64,000 bases of DNA from Hamiltosporidium tvaerminnensis (lineage: Eukaryota; Microsporidia; Dubosqiidae), in the NCBI GenBank assembly GCA_022605425.2, contig CM061249.1:1-64000 (forward strand). The letters run 5' to 3'. How positions within the stretch are numbered: the stretch's first letter is position 1; each line of letters begins with the position of its first letter. This document shows positions 49,501 to 63,180 of this stretch, piece by piece. The notes under the pieces are model-generated. The model worked only from the letters and a program-made list of their open reading frames with translations, did not search any database and was not told where the DNA came from. The translations under genes and the position numbers were made by a program.

Positions 49501-51385
49501 ATCGAGATAAAATTATTTTTATACGAAATTTAAATTTATGGAAATTATTTTTTAATAACTCGGATTTTATTTGTCTGAAAATACTATTTGTAAACTATAA
49601 TAAAGTAAATATTTTTTTTTTTTTAGAATTAAAAACAATTCTGAATTAAGCTTATATATTAAAGACTGTGTTAAATATTCGTTTTCAATACTGTTATATT
49701 GAAAAAAAGGTGAATCGCATTAGGGTCTTGAAATAGTAAGTCAGAATCTAAAATTTTAAGTTTTATGCTTAGATTTTCATTTAAAGTGGAATTCGAAAAC
49801 TTACAATACGAAAAAAAATAAAATATTTCTTTTTGAATGGCAAAATAGGATTCCTGTATTTAAAATAAACATCATTGTTCTGGTACTGTATCAGAAGACT
49901 AAAATATGTTTAAAATCTTTTTAAAAATAATTTGGTTTTAGAAATTCAAATTTAAAAATAAGATCTATTATAGTTACATATTTTGGTTGCTTTTAATTTA
50001 ATCTTATTATATTATTCGAAATAATTTTGATTTTATTGTCTCTAATAAAGTAAAATATTTGAATTAATTTATATAATTTTATTTACAGTCTAAACCTTTT
50101 ACGCCGTCATTTTTATAAGATCTCAAGTATAATAGTTTAAAAAAATTAAATTTAGCATTCGAAAATTATTAAACGCAATAGATCGAATTTGTTTTTCACA
50201 TTTTAACCGGCTATTATTTGATCTGGTCGAAATTAAAAATATGGCTGAGAACCATATTATAAATTTTCTTGATATGTTTTTAGCATATTTTTTTTTAGAT
50301 GAACATAGTAATTTATTATCGTGTTAGAAATAATATATAAAATTGGCTTTTTATCATTTTTTTACTTTAGAAAGTGTGTGCTACATTCTATGTTCTGGTT
50401 ATATGGATTTTTGTATAATACATTGATATAAGTGTTAATTCACTCCTGGCATTAATAAAATCAATATTGAATATAGGTATTCAATTCACGAGTGAATTGG
50501 AGCTTCGTTATGTATATATAGGCATTTTGGGCATTTTTTATTTTAAGGGTCTGCGAGGTAAATGCAACACTAAACCGTTGTCTTGGAAAGAATATTGAGT
50601 TTAACCATTGGGCTTATTTCTTTTACTTTTATTATTTATACTTTTTTTACTTTAAATGACCTATAAATGTTTTTAATAGAAAGATAATACAAAATAAATG
50701 AATATCTAAGTACATATATACTTAATGATCCGGAAAAATTAAACTAATCAATGGTAATAATATTTAACCTCCATAATTTGGAATACACAAACATGAAAGT
50801 ATACTCCGATGTAAAAGAAGCGGGGAAATAGAATTTAAAATACGGATTTAAGGAAACAGATAATAATATGAAGAAAACACTAAAAGTTACATTAATTGGC
50901 ATGGATTTTAGTTGAAATAAATAAATTAAGTCATTTCACGTTGTTTTATTTTTATATATTTATTTTTACTTTCGTCTACATTTTATACATTATTGTTCTT
51001 TGTTTCAAATATTGACTTTTCCTATGTGTTTTTTTCTATTTGCGTTGTTTTATTTTGTTATATTTTAAATAGCTCTTTAATTCAGTACAAAGAGAATTTT
51101 ATCCTTAAATATATAGTTTTCTATTCATATATTTTATTGTTACATATTATTTCTAATTAACTAGAATCGTTATAATTTAGATATTTTTGCAGTATATTTT
51201 CTTTTCATTTATTCTTTTCCTTATTCTTTAAGAAATATTTTAAAGTTTATTAAGAAAAGTCAATAAAATAATCAAGTAACATTAAAAGTACAATAAAGCA
51301 TTCTAAATGTTCTTTATACTATCTATTTCCAAAGTTTAGAATTAAAATCATTCATATTTTATGTAAATTTTTTAGCTAATTTTTT
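46530..51385. other. A+T-rich DNA without genes
   Basis: Among the most A+T-rich stretches of the window, with no ORF worth listing. One inverted repeat, AATTCACTC/GAGTGAATT, lies around 50,437-50,499, just before a slightly G+C-richer spot at 50,520-50,610. Nothing else is seen. Confidence 0.5.
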
Positions 51386-51389
51386 TTTC

Positions 51390-54300
51390 TTTCATACAAT
51401 AATATTTTTATATAGTGTATTAAAAAAGTTAATATTTCGAAAATCAAATTTAAAAAACTATATGAATTATTATTTGAAATATATGGAAAGGATATAAGAT
51501 CTTGTATTAGTTTGTGGATTTTGTAAATATGAAAAAATATCTTTGTTTTGTTGATTTTTGTTACCTTTTTTTTTCGATTTGTTTATGTATATTTGTATTG
51601 AAGGCTTTAAAACTAAGATAAAGTTAAGCTTATAAGAAATAGAATTTAATATTTATAAAATCACGAGAATAGTACATAAATGTTTATAATAATATAATTG
51701 GTTATGTTTAATATTCCATTTAGCCATGTTTCCGGCATATTTTTTTAATTTTACTTCTTCGATTTTTTATATAGTTTAGTATATAGGTATAGACAATCCA
51801 AAATTATTTTATAACGATTTTAAAAAATATAAGTTTTAGTAGATAAAAATCAATATAAATCTCTTGGACGGATAATATAATTTCTTTTTATAGTCTAGAT
51901 TAAAATTTTAATATGTTTTGGATTTTTTTTTAACCTATTTGTTTTAAATTTTGTTTTATATATTATATATATAGTGTATGAAACGATTTGGAAAAATGTA
52001 AAAAATAATTCAAACATAGTTAGATCTTAAGGTTGTAAATATATTATAATAGAATAGATATGTGTAAATAAATATAATATTTTTTTATATAGTATATCTT
52101 TATATTTTATGCAATTTTTATTCTATTTAATTTTTTTAGATTTTGGTCGATCATTTATGTATAGTCGAATGGAAGTTATAAAATTATTAAAAAATCGAGC
52201 TATAAAAGTATAAGATTACATATTTAGAAATTACTGTAACTAGAGTGAATGGTCTTATAATAATTAAAAATAATTTTTACTATCTAATTTGGTCATTTTT
52301 ATTATAAATTTTGTCATTAATTTTTTCACTGTATTTTTTTGAAATCTTTTGTTCATAGTGTATGAAACGACTAAAAATCGGAAACAAATTGGTTTAATAT
52401 ATACAATTTAATAATTGAAAATCCAATATCTAAACGCTTTAAATTATCTAAATTGTGAAAATTAATTTCTTTAAAATAAATTTCTTAACGTTTGGTGTTA
52501 TTAATGTACATTTTTTTTCGATTTTATTCAAAGCTAGTGTCCGCTTGAGTCGAATTGACAATACAAAAATTTTGAAAAAAATAAATTTAGAAAAATATAT
52601 GTTTTATTGAATAAAAATTGCATAAAGCACTTCGGATATTAGGTAAATAATTTAATTTTCTAGTTTTAAATAAAATTATGATTATCTTCGATGTCATTTT
52701 TTCCTACCTAATTTTTTGAATTTTGTTTAATATATTTTTATATAGTATATGAAACACTTTAGAAATCTTGAAGAACTTGGACTCGAAAAATATAAGATCT
52801 AATACTTTAAAATTGTTGTAAATACATCAGATGGGTTTTTAACAATATTTCATGCCTTTTTTATAGTTAAATATAGCTATGTTTTATCAGTTTTTATTGC
52901 ATAATTTTCTACGTTTTCATTCGATATATTTGCAGTATAAAGTTATGAAGAAATAAAAAAAATTTTAAAAAATATATTCGATTAAATACTTAAGAATTTA
53001 TTAAAATAATTCGAATCTGTAATTAATAATGAAATAAGATTGTTTATAATCAATTTAATTATGATTACAAGGATTTTTATTACCTAATTTTTTTTAAAAT
53101 TTTTCGTTTTTTTTCTATAGCAGTATTAAACACTCGGAAAATTAATAAAAAAATAAATGAAATATATAATATTAAATGGTTAATAATCACCCAAAATGGC
53201 TTAAAAGTTCTTAAAATAATTTAAAAAGATCGTTTAATATGAAATTATTTGTTTTTAATGTAAGTTTTTTTAACTAATTTTTAGTAATTTTTTTCAATAT
53301 AATTTGTATATAGTCGTATTGACGATTCGAGATGATGAAAATATCAGGAAAAAAAGAAAATCTTGAATGATAAAAAATCTCTCAAAATTATACAGAACTT
53401 CTTTCAATAATCTTATAATTATATTTTACAAAGATTTAGGAATGTTTCTGAGTAATTCCATTTTCCAAATTTTCATATTTTTTTTCTATAATATTTTCTA
53501 TATACTGTAGGAAACGATTTTAAATTAGAAAAAAAAATTCAGAAAAAAACATTAGTTATAATCTCAAAGAACACATATAATAAATGTTCTTAGGATATCA
53601 TTAATGTTATGTTTATGTTAAATTTTCTGAGATTCTAAGCAATTTTTTTTTACTGAATTTTTTAAAGTCATTTGTTATATTTATATATACTATATTCAAT
53701 TATTCGAAAGTTATCACAAATTAAAAATATAAAAAAAATTATGTTTATTTAAATAAGAATTATTCGAAATACTACCGGGTAGATTCTTAACCTAATATAT
53801 TTATTCTTAAATTTGTATTTGATTTACCTATATTTTTTAATTCTGTTAGATTAGTTTCAATATAGTTGTATAAACCATTGCAAGATTCTAAAAATAAACT
53901 AAAAAAATATATGATTTATTACCTTAAGAATGTAAAAACATTCCATATGGATTTATAAAGTTCCGAATGAGATAATAAAAAATTTGGTCAATTTATTAAT
54001 TTTTTTGATTTACTTAATCAGTTTTCGTACAGTCGTATATACGATTTAAAAAATATAAAAAAGCTGTTCTTAAAAAATAAACGCTTCAATGCATAGGAAT
54101 CTATAAAAATACATCAAGTGTGATTTTAATAATTTTATTTTTATGTTTACTATAAAATATAGCAGTTTTTCTTATAAATTTTTATTACTTATTTTTGCAA
54201 TGTTGCTTAGTATATCTTTTATATGTGTATGAAGAAATTTAAGAATTATGAAAAATTCAAGTTGCCCAAATAAACCTTAAAATGATTATAACGCTCTAAA

Positions 54301-55690
54301 TATTTTAAAAAATACGTCTATATACTTAGATTATGGTTTATGATAATATTAAGTCATTTTGTGTGTTTGTTTCAATTTTCAATTTTTTTGAATTTTTTTG
54401 GCATATATACCTATAATATATGTCGCGTTTTAAAATTAAAAAACATCAACGAAAAAATACATATTCAATGCACAGCTTTTTAATTAATCTATAGCGGAGT
54501 CTTAAAGTACTCTAAAAGCTTGCTTCTGAGTAAACTCCAAAATTCTGAAAGTAAATTTCTAAATTAATTTTTTCGAATTTGTCAAACTACATAGTATATT
54601 GTGAATGAAGAAATTTAAAAAAAGGTGAAAATCTTCTTAAAAAAAATTTAAGAATTATATTACGAAAATATCGCAACTATCAAATTCTGTATAGTGTAAC
54701 AGAATATTTTTCTTTAATTATAATTTATAGTATATCTTTCTATTAAATTCGAATGAATTGATTTATTCGATTTGTTTTATGTATAGTCGTTAGAATGATA
54801 TGAAAAATGGAAAAAAATATAATTAAAAAAATAGATGTTTCGTTGAATAAAAATTGGTATAGATACATCAGATGTTTAGTAAAAAAAATTTATTTATAGT
54901 TAAGAATAAATTTAGTCTTTTTTCTTAGCTTTTTTTATTGCTTGATTTTTTCTATTTTGTTTAATAGAGTTACATGTATCAGAATTGAAGATTTTCAAAT
55001 TTTTAAAATACTGTGTAAGAAAGAAATACTATTTAATGCTCAGAAATTGATACAAATTCTACTAATATGCTTATAAAATATGACTGTTTATTTTATATAA
55101 AATTTGGGTATGCAATCTTCATTACAATTTTTTTTTTGATTTTTTTCGTGATATATTTGTACATGTAATGAAACAAATCGAGAATTATCCATGACAAAAT
55201 AAAATTTTTAAATAGTCAAAAAACAGCAAAAATACAAGAAATTAGCTAATAAGGAAACAATATTGAGGTTGTTAATAAAATTTTCCCGTTTTTAAGAACA
55301 TTATTTCATAAATATTTTTTTTTTCATTTCGATCAACCTATCTCGTATATAGTGTGTAGGTTATTCCAAAATTTTTGAAAATATTTTACAAGATATATGT
55401 TTTAATACCGAAAATTACTTTTAATATAATGAATAATTGTTTAATAATTAGATATTGTATGTATAATAAAATTTCTAGGTGCTTTTTGTAAATTTCTGTA
55501 CTCCAAAATTATCGAATTTAGTCGATATAGGTACTTATAGTCGTATTGAAGATTCTAAAATATGAAAAGCAAATATAAAAACAAATAAGATTATATACAT
55601 GAAAAATAACCAGAAAAAGGACCAGAAATCTTTTAATTATCAAATATGGTTTCTAAAAATTAAATCAGCTATTTTTTCTTTAAATTTTAA
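51390..55690. repeat. ~187-bp satellite, array 3 (about 23 monomers)
   Basis: About six monomers with cores at roughly 51,410, 51,585, 51,780, 51,965, 52,155 and 52,350 precede block B. The array then continues as the copy of array 1, from about 52,530 to 55,535. Unlike array 1, it is not interrupted at its left by the LINE and hairpin island. This shows that array 1 once probably extended further left. Confidence 0.83.
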
Positions 55691-58600
55691 TACTTGTTTA
55701 TTTTTTAAATTTTATTTAGCTTCGTTTCCTTTTTAAGTTTTTTTAACTGAAATATTTTATGTTTTTGTAATTATTTTTCTTCTTTTTACTACATTAAAAA
55801 TTTCTTGTTGTATATACTTGTTTTACTTAAATTCATTTTGCTTAACCTTAATCGACTTTTTAAATGTGGTTACATTTTTTTAGATCATTCTTTTGTTATT
55901 CATTTTCTAAGTTAAATGCTCCCTTATGTAAGCGTTTTTCTACAAATAAACTATTCTAGCTCTTATAATGTTGAATTTTTTCAAAAAGTACTATTTTTTC
56001 TTTAATAATGTATTATGTTATTATATTTTTATGGAATTTTTATAAATTTAATGTCAATTTTATCTTCATTTAGCTAAAAATTGAGTTTAATAACATCAAT
56101 ATGTTACATTTGAATATATACTTAAGTTTTTTCTCTTTTTATATGATTTATAAGTCTTAACCCTAGTAAGCTTATAAAATTTACCATAATTGGAAGTTTT
56201 TAAGTGTAAGGTATTGGATGTTTTTTTATCCTTATTGGATATAGTTGGACTATTAAAACCTTTACTCAATATCTCAAAATAAGACTATTTTATCTTGGTC
56301 ATAATACGCTGTGTTTAACTTTATTATGGCCTTATTAAATTTTATGAAATCGTTTGGAAAAGCTCTCAGTATATTGTTAGAAACATATATCATATATGGG
56401 ATTTATAGATAACTTTCGTTTTCATATAACCTCATATCATTTACCTTTTATAAAATTGATTGAAATGCCAGGTATCTATTACAAATGTATTGTTTATGTT
56501 TCTTAAAAAAAATATAAATCTATTTGAAAGAAAGATGTATATGTGAAAGATATTTTAATATCATGTATAAAACTTTTAATCGAATTAATGAGAAAATTAA
56601 TATTATTACCTTTTGTGAAATGGATTGAATTTTATAGATTTATAAAGAGATTAATTTATTATGTGTAATACAATCTATGGGCAGTAGATCTTAATATTTC
56701 ATTCATCTCAATATATCATATAAATAAATATTTCGTTTTATAATATATAGCCAGAGTAAACCAACTTAAATTGTTATATTCATAAATGTATTAAATTTTT
56801 TTATAATTTGTAAACTCTTTTTATTAGACTTATATACTATCTTACTGCAAAGTACTAAAGAATTAACTTTAACTAAATAGGATAGAATACTAAAATGTCT
56901 TGAACTATTAACTTTATTTTATTTATATTACTTTTATACTAAAACCACATTATAATGAATGATTTTACATTAACTATTCGTACATTTGAATGCTTTTGAA
57001 TTATCTACCTAGTTTAAAGGCGATTTCTATAACTATGTTTTAAATGCTTAGGATATCTGCTATTTGGGTTTTTTTGATCTTTAACTTTCACTGTAGCAAT
57101 ACGGATTCACTCAAAAAAACAATTCAACTAAAAAATAATTTTGATAATATTTTATTTTGTAAAAGATAGATTGAATGATCAATATATAGTTTAGTATAAA
57201 CTTAATTTTACACCACATTTTTTTAATATATATTTTTTTATATCTTTACAGCCACGAACAACTCTTTACATAATAAAGAAATACTTATATTAATGAAATC
57301 ATAAGATATTGATAACATTTTTATATCTAGATATATTTATAAGAGGACATTAAATGAAAAGATTGAAAAAACATATTTTTTTTACTCAATAAGTCGTGTA
57401 TTATAATTTAACAAATAAAATTTCGATGATCTTGTTTGTCGATTTATAGCTAATTATATCGAAAGTATTATTTTTCCAATTAAAACGTAAAAATAAAGAT
57501 ACTTGGGTATCAAAAATCACTAAAACTATAAGTGAGCTTCAATTCTAAATGTTGTGGCATCTTTTACAAGTAAATTAGTACTTTTTAATTTTGAAACTTT
57601 CGATTCTTCCTTATATGAATAAAAATTAAATTAATTTAGAGGAATAGAACTTATGCCAACCAACTAAAATATTTTTACTAGAATATTAGCACCTTTAATA
57701 TAATATTTCAAACTATCCAAGCTGATTCGGATTATGGAATGGCATATCTAAGGTTTTCAGATATGTTAGCATTGTTTAAAGGGTAGTCTCAAAGAACTCA
57801 TCTGATCTTGTTTAAGGTCAAAATTAACTAAATAATTTAATGAATTCACTCATAATATATTGGTACATAAATACACAATATCATTAACTAGAATTACAAT
57901 AACGCGAAGGAAAAGAGCTCAATTATGAGACGCCTTGGTCTGTTTGAAAATACTCGAGGTGGAGATGTATGTGGTAAAGAAAAAGATAAAATAATATGAT
58001 GAGATTTATAAATTAACCATTTAAAATTCAAAGATTTTATTTACTCTACATCACAAAACACTACTCTTGTATATTTGCTCTAAATATTTCTTTTAATAGT
58101 TAAAAAAATTCATTGTTCCTTTATGATATATGAGTGGAGCGTAGTCTCTATGATTGAATTGTTTTCTTCTTGATTAAATGTGTACTTCCTATTATAAAAA
58201 TCTTCATAAATATTTGAGCTATTAACGCTTAAGTAAGCCGTTTGAACTCAATACAAATTTTGTATTATATATTATCTTATACTATTTTTTGGTTTGTGTT
58301 AGAAGATTAAACATATTTTACATTTTTCAAAAATTAAAAGGTAATGCTGTTTCGAAGAAATATTTTTTAATGTATATTTGTTTAGTACTTTTTGCGTTTA
58401 AAAAAATTCCAAACTCCTAAATCTATATGCTTCTTTTGTTTGAAATACTATGCATTTCATATTTAATTGAAAGGTATCAAATAATAATTTGGAAATTTTC
58501 TCATGTACACAATTTACAATAAAGAATAAAAAATTTACGTGGATACATATTCGCTTATACAAAGCTTTTCTGGTTTAAGTGAATTTGTTAAAAATAAAAC

Positions 58601-60645
58601 TTTGGTCAAATGATATGCAGCTTAACAAATAAAGATTTTTATGTTTTTTTATATTATTAATAATAATTTAGCAGAACTCATGTAGCAATTATTTTAAATA
58701 TATCTCTATACGTATTAAACAATAGATTTTTTAGGTAATACATGGTTTGAAATTAATTTATTTTACAGCTATTTTTATAATTTTTTTTTATTTAAATTTA
58801 TGCAAGTAATAAATTCAGATATGAAATAGAATATGAAGAAAATTATATATGTAGGGATATACTTATAGAATATTTTAGTATGATTTAAAAGAAGCCAAGA
58901 ACATAATTTAAATGTGTATTGTTATACTTTAAAATGGAATAGAAGGGTAAACAGTGGATTTTATAATTAACAATTGTGGCTTGAGCTAATTCATATTGTA
59001 ACTGGATTGATTGCTTTGGAAAAATATCTATCAAGATACTGAACGAATTAAATGAAATTTGATTCAAGTGACATTGATTGTAAAAAAATTCACAAGTATA
59101 AAAGGCAAGGGTTTTTCATTTTGTAGCATCTTCTACGATTAGGTTCAAGAATATGTTTGAAACATCTGATGCTCTATAGGAAAAGCTCTTCATCTTTAAA
59201 ACTACAAGAGCTATGACTGCAATGAAGTGGAAGCCAAATATAACAAATGCCACCGTTCACGGATATGAATTCTCTGTAATATTTGCAGCTATATTTGCTG
59301 CATCTGTATATATCCTAATTGGTGGATTATAGAAAGATTTATTAATGTTTATCCCCATGGGTCTAAACATGATTAATTGTATAGCTATCTCAAATCACAT
59401 TCGTTCTTGTTGAAAAATCGAAAAATTTGAAATTAGTGATTTTAACAATCTTGTAATGCGTTTAGATAATCTTAACTGCAACATCAATTGTATTTACAGG
59501 AACTTTAAGGTAATGAGCCAAATACTAGGATAACACTGCCTATTTAGATAGAAAAGTTGTTTGAAGAAATATACCCTATATAATAAAATTATATCAAAAT
59601 ACTGTTCAAAAAAATTTTAAATCATCTTACGAACAACCTTAATTTATTATTTACAATATCTTACAATTTTGATTGTATGCTTTTAAGTGCTTTATCTCGG
59701 TCACAATCAAAAACAATATGTCTTTTATAATATTTTGGATAGGTGTAGATTCTTGTGTATTTACATTTCTATTTTAATAAATTTGTTCGTTTTATTTTTC
59801 TAAAGGTTTTACACACTTTGTTGCTAGCTATGTTACAGAACTTAAGTAAAGACATTATAATGTTAATCTAACCGTATATTTCTTTAATGTTTTTCTAAAC
59901 TAACTTTCTAGTATTTAAATTCTACAGGTTAGGTAAATAATATTTTCTCTACTATATTTCCCAAGTATTTCCCTGACTTAGGTTAGTGAAAGCAAAATAT
60001 TTTAATTGGAATGGTATTAAGTGCTATTACATTTTCCAAATATATTAACTTTTTTATTTTGCTTTTCTAAGCTAGTTTGTGTGATTTGCATGAAATCTTT
60101 CAATTCATATCAAATTATATTAAAATGGCTTTTTTTGGCTTAACCATAGAAAGTTTTAGTTTCCCTTTTATAACGAATTTTAAAAAATAGAAATAAAACG
60201 AAGATATCCTTAAATGCCTTTTGAAATCGCACTTTTTAAAAGTTTTTTATGAGTTTCTTGCTTTTACTGTAGTAAGTAAACATTCATACATTGATTTAAC
60301 ATTGAAAACCCTTATGCATGAAATAGCGACATTTCTTTTGAATATAAAAATAAAACGCTTGTAAATGTATTGCTTTTAATATTTTTAATTAAAATAAATT
60401 TTCAACTATAAACAAACAAGTATTGAGTTTATTCATCTGAAATTTAAAAAAAACTTTGTCCTAATAGTAAATGATTTTTTACATGTAATAATTTGAATTT
60501 AGCAGATTTCATAATTTTTTCCAAATAAAACTACTCTTGGAACTTTGGAACAAAAAATATTTATGTTTTAAAAAAGAATTCCTCAAACGAAAATTAAAAA
60601 AAATTTAAAAGCAGCTGAATATTAATGAAAGAAGGAATTTATTTG
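55691..60645. other. A+T-rich middle of block B
   Basis: Counterpart of 13.02-17.98 kb. No intact gene; it contains the second relic at 58.89-59.43 kb. Confidence 0.6.
58885..59435 (-). pseudogene. Decayed transposase-like relic (possibly ISXO2/Merlin), copy B
   Basis: Counterpart of the relic at 16.24-16.79 kb. The initial Met is lost but NFKFFDFSTR aligns with the copy A start. RCSKYSCKYYRE then ISVNGGICYIWLPL lies at about 59,230-59,306, and a 60-codon open stretch with LQYELAQATIVNY lies at 58,885-59,067, where copy A has stops. Where the copies differ, B is intact in places A is broken, so the common ancestor was less damaged than either. No catalytic domain follows downstream. The same caution about reading frame and family applies as for copy A. 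Confidence 0.35.
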
Positions 60646-60649
60646 TAAT

Positions 60650-61620
60650 TAGACATACCCTTTTCAATTAACCGCAATCAGAATTTATAAACTGTTGCTC
60701 AACAATATTTTATTGAGCATATGCAGAATCAAATACTTAGTAAAACCAAACTCTTTTTAAAAAATAGCAAAAACTTTTTTCACTCAACTAATTAATTTCA
60801 TACCACTCCAAACAAGCTTTCCCTACCCTTTTTTTTAATCCCCGAAACCAAGCGTTTTTCTTCAACCCTATTAATATTTCCCTATCCCGATTGTTTTTAC
60901 CCAAATTTCTTTTCTACATAACAGAATCTCACCCGCCTTAATTTCTTTATATTTAAATATATTTTAAATAACTTACTTCATCATTTTCCTGGCCAAATCA
61001 TTTTATCTTTAAATTTATTTTTTCCGCAATTAATTTCTTTTGCCCTAACATTCTTTTTTCCATAAACTTGTTTCCCTTCAGGACAATTCTTCTTTACAAA
61101 AGTAATTTTTATTTATTCTGTTCAAATTATTTTCTTTTTTTAAAACTTGTAGCTTTAAAACAAATTTTAATAACATACCCAACTCTATTAATTTCAACTA
61201 AATATTATCATTCTGACAATTTTTTTCTAATTAACAGATTCTTCTTCTACCAATTTTAACTTTCCTTAGTATTTTTTAAATTTTAAAAAACAATACTTTT
61301 TCCTTAGAAATCCTTTCCCCCGGCCTGATTTCACTTTCCCTAAACCCTATTACCAACTAATTCTCTTTTCCCATATCTAATTTTCTTCCTTCGTATACCT
61401 GTTCCCTAGCTAAAATCCTTTTTCCGTAACTACAATTTTTCTTTCCCTAACCAAAAACTTTTTTAATAGATGTAAAACCCAATGCTTATCTCTACTCTAA
61501 TTTTACTCTCACGATTTATTCCTAAATTTTTTCCTCCAATAATTTTTTTTTTCTAACTACAATCTTTTTTTTCTTGCATTATTTTCTTCTCCCAAACTTT
61601 TTTATTCTTATTGAAAAAAA
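60650..61620. repeat. C/T-rich degenerate telomere-like array, block B
   Basis: Counterpart of 17,985-18,975, with the same pyrimidine-strand bias and words such as TTTCCCTAACC, TTCCCTATCCCG and CTTTCCCTAAACCC. It is noticeably diverged from its partner, more than the satellite part of the block. The ORF at 61068-61259 inside it is a chance frame. Confidence 0.6.
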
Positions 61621-63180
61621 ATTGGGGTAAAAAAATAGAAATTATTTAAAAAAGATAATTCTCTTATCTAAAAGTTGGGTTTCAATTTTTCCCTATCCTA
61701 CGGTATGAAACCATGTTTGTTTTTTTATAAAAAGTAGTTTCCTGTAATTTTTATCCAAGTAATAACGGTATTTTAATCTTTGCTAACCAATATTTTTCCA
61801 CTTAAAGTTTTTATAAATCAAAATTTATATTGATTGTAAATTTACTTCTTCAAAAATATATTTTTTCTTAGATTCTATACTATGAAAATACACAAATTTA
61901 GATTTGAAAAGGCTTCTTAGAATCATATTAATCTAATAAATATTTAAATTTCTTTTTGTAATAATTTACCTTTTGTGAAGTTAGGGAATGTAAACCTCAA
62001 AAGCGTTCTAAAAAAAAGGTGAATTTACTTATAGTAGATAAAATAAACAAAAAAATGTTTTGTAAGAATCTCTTCTAAATTGGGAAGAAAAGTAATATAT
62101 AAAATAAGAAAAAAATAAAGAAAAAATAAAAAAAACTGTTTTACTAAGAAAAATTTAATATGTAAATTTGAATTGGATTGTCACGGAGGAAATTAAACTT
62201 GCTATTCCATGCTAGCCAAAACCAAAAAAAAAATTTAAACACTAACTTAATTGGTTTAGTTAATTATTTTTAGTATGTTTCGTAATCTTTCTTTAAAGAT
62301 GAATCATGATAAAGAGATTCTGAAGTCTAGGTAATGTTTATAAAATAGTTGGTCTGAAATAATACAGGGAGAAGAATGTGATGAATTGGGATAGTATTAT
62401 GGTATGTAGAGATACATTTTCAAGGTGCATTTTTCAAAAAGGGAGATAGAGGGAAGTAAGTAGGTTGGGTAAAAAAACGTGTAATAAAAAGTTAGTGTGT
62501 TAGTCAGAATAAAAACGGGCATCACTTGTCTTTTTCTTTAAGCTTTTAGTTCAGTTCTTGAAATTTGATTTAATTCGGATTATCTCTTAGAGTGATCACC
62601 CAACCCTGAAGGAGTTTGGATCAATTACATATTTGAGTTCAAAAATACCTTTATTCTATCTGTAAATATTTAAATATTAAAAACAATTTAAATTTGATAG
62701 TGACTTTTTTGAAAATTTGTTACTATAAAAGCTCCGATTGTTTATATTGTTTTATTTTTGTCTACATTTTACTAAAAAGTGAATTTTTCTACATACTTTT
62801 TTTGAAAAATTGCGTTTTCAAAAACCGTATAAAGTTATTTTTAGATTCCCTTGAATTCTTTGTACAAATTCAAAATATTTTGTTCCGTTTTAGTATTCTA
62901 TAACTTTTTACAATTCATTGCAAATTTTTTAGTCAGTTATATATTTTTTACCTTCCTGCTAGTTTGGTTTAGTTAGTACTGTATAAATTTAAATGTAATT
63001 GTATATTTATATTTATTAAAATTTTAACCTTTATAATTTTTTTACATATTTAAAATTGTCTACTATTTTCATGTATCCATTTATGATAAATATATATACC
63101 AGGGCTTAATAATATCTATAAATTGTCTTATTCCTTCTACTTCTACCTACTATGTGCAAAATTCTAGCTTTTTTTGTGAG
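61621..63180. other. Right-hand tail of block B
   Basis: Counterpart of 18.98-20.49 kb, with no gene. The ORF at 62694-62903 is a low-complexity chance frame. Homology is still clear around 62,580-62,680 and becomes patchy further right. Confidence 0.55.

Larger units (their letters stand above)
52480..63180. repeat. Subtelomeric block B (copy of block A)
   Basis: Colinear with 9,800-20,490 (see block A). The left limit lies within the satellite array at TTTCTTAACGTTTGGTGTTA, matching CTTCTTAATGTTCGGTGTTA at about 9,801. The right limit is diffuse, near TTCTAGCTTTTTTT at about 63,161-63,174. Small indels are scattered throughout and no gene is intact. Orientation is the same as block A. Confidence 0.92.
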